A stretch of 64,000 bases of DNA, taken from Rhodocollybia butyracea. Lineage: Eukaryota; Basidiomycota; Agaricomycetes; Agaricales; Omphalotaceae. Below the pieces are notes generated by a model that was given only the letters and a program-made list of their open reading frames with translations, was not told the origin of the DNA and searched no databases. A program made the translations under genes and the position numbers. The stretch lies in contig JADNRY010000163.1 in NCBI GenBank assembly GCA_015501585.1, positions 62,001-126,000 on the forward strand, written 5' to 3'. Positions 20,532 through 30,176 of this stretch are shown here, piece by piece (position 1 is the first letter of the stretch; each line of letters opens with the position of its first letter).

Positions 20532-23505
20532 ATGGGTCAGGCAAAACATAACAAGGGCAAAGATTGTCTCAAACCTCAGACTTTCTGCAACTGAATGGGA
20601 ACTCCCCAAATTTTTGAAACTTATGCTTAAGGTGCTTTGTTATGTCCTTTTTCCCCTCTGTTTGCTCTAACATGACGGTAACATCTTTCCAGATATTCCA
20701 AGATATTACTACTCAAATGTCCTACTCCCGTTATTTGGGTATTTATGTGTAGGTATGCGAAAGGTGCTATAAAACAACCTAACAAAAACACTACCGCACC
20801 TAACCAGACTATCGATATGTAAGGGAGCGAGGGCGGGTTGTCAGAGATTCCCCAAGGGAAAGTCTTGTAATATTGGATGTATGCATGCAACTGCTCCAGG
20901 TTCAAGACTGTAGCGCTAACGTGGGTAACTAAGCTTAGACAACTCTTAGAACTAAGTGGAGAGAAGGCTAGTTGGGTGTACAAGTGTACAAGGGAACCAG
21001 ATGTGTATGTCCAAATCAATTAACCAAAACCAAAACCAATACAACGAAACTAAGATTCTCCTAGGCAAACTCTGGCTCTAGCTAGAATAGTAATCTCGAG
21101 GTTTGTCAACAACCCTAGGCAAACTCTGGCACTAACTGCTGTGATGCCGTAAAGTCCTCAACCAAACTCTGGGCCAAGCTACAATATTGTGAGTGAACTT
21201 AATCACTAGGAACTTGTACCACAATCTTAGTGGCTCATCTAACTTTGTGAAGAAGTCAACTAAGGAACCCTCACTCTGGAGCTGAATAATCCCTTACTAG
21301 AAACCGTCTCCTCTAAGGAAGCAACTAGATTTGAGTTGATCTGGAGTTCAAGGGAACTCTACCCACTTAAATTTGATCAAGATATAAATGGGCTTTGCAA
21401 AGCGCGTGAAGTTTATTACTTTCTTAAGATAACCAAGTCAGGAGGCGTCATGCTACTGATCCCGTGGGGACATTCTATGGAGCACTGGTCTTAGCAGTCA
21501 AGTCAAGGGCAAGAAACTTGTCTTATTGAATAAATATGTCTGGCTTATATACTGAGTAGAGAGGGTTTAATACGAAAAATAGATGAAACAGATACGGAGA
21601 GAGACAGAAAGAGAGTGGAACAGAGGAATCTGGCTCAGAAAGGAAACTCCAGCCTATATATGGTACACACAATAAAGAAATAGTCCATTCTTGGGTATAT
21701 ATCAGAGGTAAAATATGATTTCATGAGGATTAACATAGTTTTAAAGTGTTTTGATCCGAGCGAGGTTTCTCCAATTACTCCACAATTCTCCAGGGTCAGG
21801 AGTACCTTTATGCTTCATGATCACTCGCCACCCAGTTTCCCTTGGGTGAGTTTCATTCTATTCCTCAGATAGTTCTGTCCATCCTGAGTGTAATTAACAT
21901 TCTCTCGAGAAGGCCTGTCTAGCTTTCCAATGACACCACTTATGATAGTCTCAAGCAACTGTGCTGAGTATGTACAAGTGATTCCCGATAGTCAGCCTTA
22001 ACGGACAAGACCTCCCGTGTATGATTTCTAAGATCAAATGTCTCGATTTGCCAAGGCTATCCCGGCACGTAGCTTTCTGTGGGACTGCTAAGCCTGTTTC
22101 TACCATCTTCACGGTTACAACCGGTGCCACAAATAGACCTCTACGGTTTCCTTGGGATTGTTCTGGTCCATTGTTATGGACTGTAAAGTCCACATCTTAA
22201 CATAGCTTGTTGGGGGGTCTTAGTGCGAGGGATGCCTTCCCTCATAATTCTTTCCCTTGAGTAACACGTTGGCTTAGTACTTATCCCGCTTTGAGATGTC
22301 CTGTAGTTTAGAGAGTATACACTCTTGGGTATACCTAGATTGATGATCTAGTGTTACATCTCCGGGCAGCCCAGGTATCCTTGCTAGCTTGGCTCTAGGC
22401 TACGCTTGTGGGCATACCTTCACGGCTCGCTGAGTATTATTGTTAAGTTCTTTGCCTCCACAACAGCTATCACACTCGGGCTCCGTATAACTCTCTTATT
22501 GCATTGTATAATGTGTACAAAATGTTCAAATGTACGGTTACACGCCTTAGGCCGATTTTAGGCCTAATACTGTTGCCCGCTGGTTGCTGATGCTATTCCT
22601 TTGATTGATCTCCTTGACAAGAGGCTGAAGTTAATGGTGAAGGACTTTGACAAACCTCAGATTATACATGCCTCCGCTGCTAAAGCTAGAGCTGTTTTGA
22701 ATAAATATTACTTGAAGACAGATGAATCTAAGATGTATGATGTATGGGTGAGTATCTCCGTTTGTCTTGTTCATATAGCATGTTACTAATGTTGTCTAGT
22801 GTTACATCTTAAGTACAAGCTCGCATATTTTCAGAAAGCACAATGGGAACAAGAGTGGATTGATACTGCTTGCAATATGCTTCATGAAGAATGGGACCAT
22901 CACTATAAACCTACCATTGATCCTTCCTTCCTTGATGCAGATCTGGATTCAGTGTCGGGCCTGGTATGCTTCTTTATAGGGTTTCATAAATATTGTTGCT
23001 TAATTATTTAACCTAGGATGGTGATGGTATCTTCCAGGAGCCTGACTGCTTTGGTCACAGTGGTCCCGCTGATGTTGTTGATGCTTTCTTGAATGCTCCT
23101 CCTGATGCTGACCCTGATCCTATTAAGTATCATACTTCACGTTTGGATAAAGCAGGAGGTAAAGTAACCCCTCAGGGTGCCTTTGTGCGCATGGCCTTAG
23201 ATTACCTTACTGCTCTTGGTTAGTTTTATTTCTCAACACTGGTTTTCTACACATAGTTGATTTTATTAGCAACTTCTACTGATGTTGAACATTTGTTCTC
23301 ACATGGCGGTCTTCAGGTTCCAAAATGTCGACATAATCTTGCTTTTGAAACTTCGTGCTCACTTATGCTTTGTTCTTGGTTCAAAGCTGGACTTGTACCT
23401 TTTGATACCATTCTTGAATATTTTTGTGGTTTGAAAAGTAGATGCAAGGGAAAGCATGTTGCTGGGGACTCTGACTCTGACTCTGATGAAATTGCACTAA
23501 TGTAG
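20532..23505 (+). pseudogene. hAT-type transposase, C-terminal half
   Basis: After the 15-kb element the frame resumes with LSATEWELPKFLKLMLK (about 20587-20637), the hAT block before the C-terminal domain. It is interrupted again and returns at about 22580 with ADAIPLIDLLDKRL and ARAVLNKYYLKTDESKMYDVW. Introns at 22747-22798, 22963-23014 and about 23221-23270 join LKYKLAYFQKAQWEQEW, FVRMALDYLTALG and ATSTDVEHLFSHGG. The last block is the hAT C-terminal dimerisation domain. The frame ends with SDSDSDEIALM before TAG. With the part at 3857-5487 it forms one degraded transposase. The last 900 bases keep their introns and frame well. Confidence 0.85.
20640..22575. mobile_element. About 1.9-kb insertion in the hAT gene, possibly LTR-derived
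   Basis: It separates two contiguous parts of the hAT frame. Inside are three diverged copies of CCTAGGCAAACTCTGG or CCAAACTCTGGG (about 21060, 21115, 21161), stretches such as CAGTTTCCCTTGGGTGAGTT (about 21832) that recur at about 23949, and a segment beginning TGTTGGGGGGTC at 22208 that looks like the start of a long terminal repeat. No paired repeats or target duplication could be fixed. A 130-codon minus-strand frame (20627-21019) with one hydrophobic stretch is not convincing as a gene. Confidence 0.45.
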
Positions 23506-23584
23506 GTCTTCTGATGTAGACTCATTTGTTGATAGCTACTACATACACTCTTTGCTTTAACTACACTTTGTTTGTTACTATTCA

Positions 23585-23792
23585 TTACAAGTACTTGTGG
23601 GTAAACTCACAGGTACTTGTTGTGACTTGTTATACAAGTACTTGTGAGTTTACTTGCAAGAATACTTGCAAGTCAGTGACTCATTTCCCACAGGTCTCGC
23701 ACAAGTCGCAAGTCAATGATTATACCTCACATGTACTTGCACGCGGAGCCCAAGCATACTTGGACTCGGACTTGTGTCCATCTTTAATTGAG
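23585..23792. repeat. Right subterminal zone of the hAT element
   Basis: The zone follows the transposase stop and holds many copies of TACTTG and its inverse CAAGTA (for example ACAAGTACTTGTGAG), ending with GGACTTGTGTCCATCTTTAA at about 23772-23791. This end resembles the terminal repeat of the 665-bp element at 24052 (GGACTCGTGGACATCTTTA), so the two probably belong to one hAT family. The matching left end was not located with certainty; a related GGACTCATGTCCATC lies at about 3831. Confidence 0.6.
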
Positions 23793-24051
23793 AATACCCT
23801 AGACTTTGACTTGAGACAGAAGATATTCAAAGAGCCAGCAAAATAGCAGGTTTGGAACTTGAGGAAACCAGGAGCAAGGTCTCTCCAGTGGCTAAATAAT
23901 TCCTCCCTGGATGAGGAGTACCTCTAACCTTTGTGACCACTTGTTGCCTGGTTTCCCTTGGGTGAGTTTCATGCTACTCCTTGAATAGTCAGAGTCTTTC
24001 CCAGCCTTCCAGCAGAAAGACAAGAAAAGAATGGAGATACCAATTATTAAT

Positions 24052-24716
24052 TAAAGATGTCCACAAGTCCAGGTCCAGGTAAACCCGGATCCGTTGCATG
24101 GGTACCTGTGGGCCTCAAGGGGCTACCTGTGACCCGCACGGATCCGTGGGAAACGGATACCGGGATCCGCAGGTATCTTAACACAGGTATTTGCGGGTAC
24201 TTGCGGATCCCAGTGAACACAGGTACTCACAAGTGACTTGTGAGTACCTGCAAGTATTTAGTACTTACAATAATAATGAAATGGGTACTACATGCAAGGT
24301 ATGGGTGTGAGACACTCAGTAGGTGCTTAATACATAGAACAAAGCACAATTTGGGTAGAGAACAGTGGTCCTTGAGTGATACAAGTCACTGAAGTTAAAG
24401 AGGGACTATATTCATCATGATTGTATAGTGTACTACAGTGCATATAGCCACTTGTAACTTGCTACATGCAGGGTGGACACATGAGCTGCTCAGACAGGGT
24501 CTAGTGCATGGAGGAGAGCATATTCCAGCCCTTATTTGAGCGAAAAAAATTTATTCTTGCCCTCCTCACAAATACTTGCAGGTACCTGCAGGTAGCACAA
24601 ATTCGCTTGGATCGATACCCGTGACCCATACGGATCCGTGGGAAACGGATACCTGGATCCGCAGGTAGACATACCTGCGAGCACCTGCGGATAACTCGGA
24701 CTCGTGGACATCTTTA
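24052..24716. mobile_element. 665-bp non-autonomous hAT-like element
   Basis: It begins TAAAGATGTCCACAAGTCC and ends GGACTCGTGGACATCTTTA, inverted repeats of about 19 bases with one or two differences. TTATTAAT is duplicated exactly at 24044-24051 and 24717-24724. The inside is full of GGATCCG, GGTACCTG and CGGATAC motifs near both ends. There is no transposase. It lies over the 3' end of the NB-ARC/TPR reading frame. Confidence 0.92.
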
Positions 24717-24944
24717 TTATTAATTGCTCAGAGACTTGGGGGTGGACCTTATTATGAGAGTCTAGATACAACAGAAGTATGTTCATTTGCCGCAAGGATG
24801 AAGTAATATAGACTTGAATTTCTGCTTCAAGGTTGTGATTTTGATCTGGATTCTGGATCATCTGTGAAATTCTGGGAGTTTGCTTTGTACAGGAACGTTT
24901 AATGAGGTCACGAGTCCAATCCAAGTGCTGCAATCTCCTGAGGG

Positions 24945-25770
24945 TGTGTGGGTGCTCTTCTCCCAAAACCTTCGTTGAGAAGTCCACAAGAGGCTCTTCT
25001 AGTTGCAATGCATCATTGTATCTTCCAACCTTACAATAGCTTGCTGCCAAGTTCTGTATTATGCTAAGGGTGTGTGGGTGCTCTTCACCCAAAACCTTCT
25101 TTGAGAGCTCCACAAGAGGCTCTGCTAGTTGAAATGCATCATTGTATCTTCCAACCTTACAATAAATTCCTGCCAAGTTCTGTATTGCGCTAAGGGTGTG
25201 TGGGTGCTCTTCACCCAAAACCTTCTTTGAGAACTCTACAAGAGGCTCTTGTAGTTGCAATGCATCATTGTATCTTCCAACCTCAGAATACCTTGTTGCC
25301 AAGTTATTATTTCTGGTCAAGGTATGTGGGTGCTCTTCTCCCAAAACCTTCTTTGAGAGCTCCACAAGAGGCTCTGCTAGTTGCAATGCATCATTGTATC
25401 TTCCAATCCTGGACAATGTGATTGTCAAGCTCCGTATTCTACAAAGGGTGTCTGGGTGATCTTCTCCCAAAGCCTTCTTTGAGAGCTCCACCAGAGGCTC
25501 TGCAAGTTGCAATGCATCATTGTATCTTCCAACCCCAGAATAGCTGATTGCCAAGTTCTGTATTCTGGCAAGGGTATCTGGGTGCTCTTCTCCCAGCACC
25601 TCCTTTGAGAGCTCTACAGGAGGCTCTTCAAGCTGAAGTGCATTGTTATACCTTCCAGAGTCACAATACACCTCTCCCACTTTCTGCATCAGCAAAAGTG
25701 TTTCTGGATCCTGCTCTCCTAAAGTCCGCTTTGTTTCTTCTAACAACGGCTCTAATAGTTTCAATGCAAC
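24945..25770. repeat. Seven TPR units as 126-bp near-identical DNA repeats
   Basis: On the minus strand each unit encodes a 42-residue repeat of the type GRYNDALQLAEPLVELSKKV followed by LGEEHPHTL. The inner units differ at only a few positions, so the block must have been evened out recently by unequal exchange or slippage. The first unit (LKLLEPLLEETKRTLGEQDP) is more divergent. The units belong to the TPR part of the NB-ARC gene. Confidence 0.9.
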
Positions 25771-26035
25771 TCCATAATGCCCACACATCCTGCACAGTCT
25801 TGCAATAGATTACTCAACTAGAAACACTGATAATATAATATATCAGCAAAGTTGTTAATACCTACAGGTTGAGAATTTATAATCCCTTGCTATTATCAAA
25901 GGGTAAAATATTATTACTGTTGTTAATATCAAGGCTACAGTGTGAGGCGCTCTTAATTTTCTATCCCAAGTCCCTTTATAGTGGTCATTGTGCTCAAGTT
26001 TCCCTCTTGTATTTGTGAGCTAAAGCTAGTATTAA

Positions 26036-26104
26036 GCAATGCCGAGGTTACTCTCGTTAGGGTTAGCTTTAGCTAACCCTAACAGAGTAACCGTTGGCAT
26101 TGCC
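26036..26104. repeat. Imperfect hairpin with TTAGGG/CCCTAA arms
   Basis: The left arm contains GGTTACTCT, GTTAGGGTTAGC and the right arm GCTAACCCTAAC, AGAGTAACC, with a loop of about 4 bases. The outer ends GCAATGCC and GGCATTGC also pair. It directly precedes the telomere-like run. Confidence 0.85.
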
Positions 26105-26118
26105 AGAAGTGCGGTAAG

Positions 26119-26190
26119 ACTTGTTAGGGTTTGGGTTTGGTTAGGGTTTAGGGTTTGGTTAGGGTTTAGGGTTTGGTTAGGGTTAGGGTG
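26119..26190. repeat. Interstitial telomere-like repeats
   Basis: Runs of TTAGGG, TTTAGGG and TTTGGG alternate here, for example GGTTAGGGTTTAGGG. TTAGGG is the usual telomere unit of basidiomycetes. The degenerate pattern and position inside a repeat insertion suggest a transposon-borne copy or old repair scar, not a chromosome end. Confidence 0.8.
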
Positions 26191-28671
26191 CGCCGCAGGC
26201 GCTCCGCATATATATCCTGCGTAAATGAGGCTTTAGGGTGCCCGCCGACGACTTCCCGGCTTGGGGGACCCCCCGAGCTTGCGAGGGAGGGGAGGGAAGC
26301 GGAGGCGGGCCCGAAATTTACGCGTCACTTACAGTGACATAATTAATAAACACTGGAGTTCCTAATAACAAGGTTGATTATATTCTGGCTGGTAGATAGA
26401 TGCAAGGAATTATAAATTACTGATCCATTGTTATATCAACGGAAAATATATAAAATCTGTGTTCTACGCCCTATTACTTCCAATATCAAACCTTCTGCAA
26501 TGTGATACTAATAATCTCATATATCCAATTTCAGTCCAGTCTGCATCCTCCACAGTGATCGCCACAATACTTTGAGCTCCTTCTTCAAGGGTCCTTCTGC
26601 TGGACTTATCAGTGCTATTCTTAACCCATCCATGGATCAATGGATGGAGTGAATAGAATCCATCTCTTTCAACAGTCAAAAAGAGAATAGGCCATCAACT
26701 CCTCACTCATTTTGTTTATTTCCATCTCATCTCAGTCGAAATCAGATGAAGCCAGGACCTCCAATTGAGCCTGTGCTGCCAATGGTGGCCAACCCCATAT
26801 TTTCATTTTCTCAATTGCTCTCTGAAATAGAATCCTTGGTATCCTCTCATAATGATAGCAGGAGCATATTCTCAAAAATGTTCTGCTTTTCTCTGTCAAC
26901 ATCTGCCAGCTAATGTCCCATGTTGCATAAACAGAAAGGTTGAAGTTGTCACTACTTTGTGTGAAGTGCTTGTTTAGCAAGCTTGACAGATGCTTTTCAG
27001 ATGTCTGCAGGTAGCTGCCAAGGCAATTGTGCCTGCAAATATACGAGCCTGCATGGACCAGCGCCAGTGTAAAATAATGCACCCTGGCTGCAATCTGACA
27101 TGCAATTGATTTCTCCTCGGCATTGCCTTGACGTCCTTTGATGGCATGCTCTAACAAAAGTTCAATCCCATCCTTGGGTAACATATCTTTTACTTCTGTC
27201 AAATTTGGAGATAGTGCATCAAGATGGCGGTTGCGTGATGTAATGATCACGTTCCCAGTGTTTGCTTTGGGTAAAAATTGCCCAAGGTTAATTCTCGGAT
27301 CATCAGCATTATCCATCACAACCAACCATTCTTCCATGTCCTTTGCTAACAATTGGAGCCCTACTCTCCAACTATCAGGCTGTAGTCCATTCTTGATTGC
27401 AATGTCATAATAACTTGCTTGGATAGATTCTTCAGAATGCGCTGAAATAAAGTAGTGCTTGGTGAATCTGCAAAATCCAAATGAGTAGGCAAATACAATA
27501 TGATGTAGTATCTGTTTATAGTAATGGTACCTTGTTTCTGACTGTCGTACAAACTCTAGAACACATTGTGTCTTTCCGGCCCCACCAATACCTAACAGGA
27601 GAAATATCTTCCTTTCTGTAGCCATGGGCTGAGCTCCAAAATAGGTGTCCATTTCCAGCAAGATATCTTTCCGCCCTGTAAAAAAAAGTGTGGCTGCAGG
27701 GAAATCAGTCATTCCTGGTGTATATCCTGTCAATTTGCTCAGCTCAGGAAAGCAGGGAGGACCAAGCGATATTGTATACCTGGAGGAGCAGTACTTTTGA
27801 TCTCTGCCCTTGAGTTGTCAGTGGGATATGTAACCTGAAATGAGGATCCCTCTATGCTAAAGTTTGATGCCCCTGCAAAAAAGTTGCCTCTGTAGATGAT
27901 CATGTGCCCACTGAATTTACCAATTATACCTCGAATCATATTTAAATACTTACGTTGCAGACATTGCGACTTGTAAGCTGGGGATCAAAAGACGTGCGAT
28001 GGGCCCGCTTTATAACGAGTATTACAAGTCAGGTGCCGTGATTGATATCTTTTGAACTCGATCTTGTAGTTACTAACCTGATCTCGACTCGGATATTCTG
28101 ACACTATAATACAGTTCAGATGAAAGTAGACAGATGAAAGTAGACACCAACAGCAAGAACAAATCTCATGTGTTAGTATATTAATATGCATGATGCTACT
28201 TAGTACTAATCCATCGAGCATCGCCTTCCAGGTGGTAGAAACAAGAGATACCGGATAAGCGGAGTACATATACGATGATTCCCAAAGTGGAATAGATGGA
28301 TACAGCAAGCTGGTTGCGCATTGCAGACATTTCGTGTAGCAGGAGTCTCTTTTTGCAGAACTTTGAACAAGGAGTGAATAATTTGTATTAAATATCGGGT
28401 GTCGAGCCCATAAAGAACCATATCTATCAGAGACGGGCATGGGCAATAATGTATCGTCGTGACTACACTGAGTTGGGACGCATCATCCAAAAACCCACAA
28501 ATTCAAGTTAACAAGTCTCTGTTGCTATTCGTTCTGACATACCTCGCTATGTCGAGTGTCTCATTGCCAATGACACACATACGATTCGTCTGACTCTGTC
28601 AACACCGGCTATGTACGTGGCCACTTCATGTTGCTGAACCGCCGCGAGCGCACGTAACCGTGAACAAATAA

Positions 28672-29984
28672 GTACAGTGGGATTCAATTATTCAAACATT
28701 ATTTATGACCATATACTTTAAGAAAACCTATAAGTATTCTTTTAAGTATCTAATGTCACCCATGGTATTTCCTCGCACTTACAATATAGAGTACCAAATA
28801 TTTCTTAAGATACTTTATTTCTTAACATTTTCTTAAGAACAATGCTGTTAACAAATCGTTCTCTTGTGCGCAAATATTCATTAAGGAAAAAATCTTACTT
28901 GCTTCTTAATAGCAATAAGAAGCACTTTTCGAGCAAAAAGGAGCTCACTGCCTCTTCCTGTCCCCCAACATATTATGGCATTGGCTGCCGACCTCATGCG
29001 AGCCCGGCGTGCTGAATCCAAGAATTATCTTCACAAGCAGGGGAAGAGGGAGATGGGGGGAAAACGGCAGCAATTCAGCAAGTGGCTGAGCATTAATAGT
29101 GCTTTTGTCTATTGTTTGAAAAGACAAAGGAGTGCTCCAAGAGTGCTCAAACAATAGACAGAAGGTGTGACTGGCCCGTGCTGAAGAGATACTTATTGTC
29201 ATTTCCAAGCGCTACTGTAACGCAGGCCCCAGCTGTTCCTAATAACAACACTTTGAAATTACTTTGCATCAAGTACAATACATAGGCAGGAGGGGGGTTG
29301 AAAGAGAAGGCAAGAAGATGTGGCCCACAGGTGGCCACACATTTAAGAGTACTTCTGTCTATCGTTTGAAAAGACAAAAGGATATTGTATTTTTCGAGCC
29401 AACAGAGGCCAACAGCCAGTATCACATGGTTGAAGCAAATGGGCGCTAACATCACTTCACCTCTTTCTTTCATCCTCCAACCTCGTTGCGCCACATCGGC
29501 TCAACCAATCCACTGTCTGTCACTCCTGGGCCCTGCCTACCACTTGGTGTGGTGGCTCTGTTTGTATAGTACTTTCAACTCACAGATCATTCAAGATGCG
29601 CCTTCTCAGTTCAAGACTTATATGCTGTAGTGGTGCCAGGTGACTCTGATAGCAAAAGAGGTAAGGGCAAAAGAGGCAAGTTTTTAGAATGCTCTTAAGA
29701 AATACCTCCTTAAAAATTCCTTGAGATTGATGTCTTTGATGTGAGTTCGCAATATTCTTCTGATCTCCTTTAAGATCTTACCTCAAACCCTGGCATTCTC
29801 ATGTCCACTGGTGAGTTTTGAGAGTACTCTTAAGAAACAGCTCTCTTAAAAATCTCTTAAGATTGTTGTTAAGTAATTTTATAGTTCTTAAGTAGTTGTA
29901 TAAGTAGTAAGTACTTCTTAAAGTGCTTAAGGTGCATGATCATAAATAAAGTTGATCCTTTAAGAAAATGGAATCCCATTCCTG
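28672..29984. mobile_element. 1.3-kb hAT-like element rich in CTTAAG
   Basis: The left end reads CAGTGGGATTCAATT and the right end, on the other strand, CAGGAATGGGATTCCATT. CAAATAA is repeated on both sides (28665-28671 and 29985-29991). Both outer 300 bases are crowded with TTAAG or CTTAAG, a palindrome. The centre has inverted copies of CTTCTGTCTATTGTTTG (about 29105-29165 and 29356). No transposase was seen. It lies in intron 1 of the copy A gene. Confidence 0.75.
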
Positions 29985-30117
29985 CAAATAACTGGTGCTA
30001 ATTGGAATACCGACGTGTTTGTAGGTTGCGAAATTGGGGATGTTTGGGCGGCATCAATACTATAAACATCCGGACTCACCTACGTTGAGTCCACCGGGCC
30101 CACGAAAAACAACAACG

Positions 30118-30176
30118 ATACCGTTGCCGGAACAGGAATCGAACCTGGTAACACATTGGGGGCTAGCCAACGGTAT
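30118..30176 (-). other. tRNA-like fragment (T-arm consensus) inserted in copy A
   Basis: Read on the minus strand the segment holds AGGTTCGATTCCTGTTCCGG, which fits a T-stem and loop (GGTTCGATTCC) followed by an acceptor-like strand. Before it, GTTGG CTAGCCC CCAAT could fold as an anticodon stem-loop. The 5' half of a tRNA is missing. The segment is absent from copy B, so about 48 bases were gained in A. The edges ATACCGTTG and CAACGGTAT are inverted. It might be a piece of a tRNA or tRNA-derived SINE. Confidence 0.45.

Larger units (their letters stand above)
25931..26345. mobile_element. Telomere-like, G/C-rich repeat insertion in the NB-ARC/TPR gene
   Basis: Outer parts read ACAGTGTGAGGCGC on the left and GCGTCACTTACAGTG on the right, which resemble imperfect inverted ends. 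The middle has a strong hairpin, degenerate TTAGGG runs and a G/C-rich block (about 26236-26310) unlike its A/T-rich surroundings. It separates the NB-ARC and TPR coding parts. Ends are approximate. Confidence 0.6.
24532..27939 (-). pseudogene. NB-ARC/TPR (NLR-type) gene, probably disrupted
   Basis: The first exon holds GASNFSIEGSSFQVTYP, the short N-terminal motif of many agaric NLR genes, and splices (intron 27727-27779) to YTPGMTDFPAATLFFTGR. The NB-ARC domain follows with P-loop GIGGAGKTQ, kinase-2 WLVVMDNADD and the ITSRNR motif; a 63-nt in-frame intron lies at 27468-27530. After SSDFD there is a TGA, and a frameshift is needed to reach DGFYSLHPLIHGWV. An about 410-bp repeat insertion then precedes seven TPR units (25788-24900). 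The last about 60 codons are transposon sequence. Intact proteins of this type sense non-self or act in heterokaryon-type responses; that role is known of the family, not shown here. Confidence 0.8.

Noticed and set aside
20627..21019. 130-codon minus-strand frame with one hydrophobic segment
   Set aside because: It lies in repeat-like insertion sequence, with no splice or family evidence.
25196..25808. Plus-strand frames with repeated CGCSSPKTFFE-type units
   Set aside because: They are antisense shadows of the TPR repeats of the minus-strand gene.
26119..26190. A true telomere or chromosome end
   Set aside because: Unit length varies, the run is only about 70 bases, and normal gene sequence continues on both sides.
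30118..30176. A functional tRNA gene
   Set aside because: Only the 3' half can fold; there is no 5' acceptor strand or D-arm and no B-box/A-box pair.
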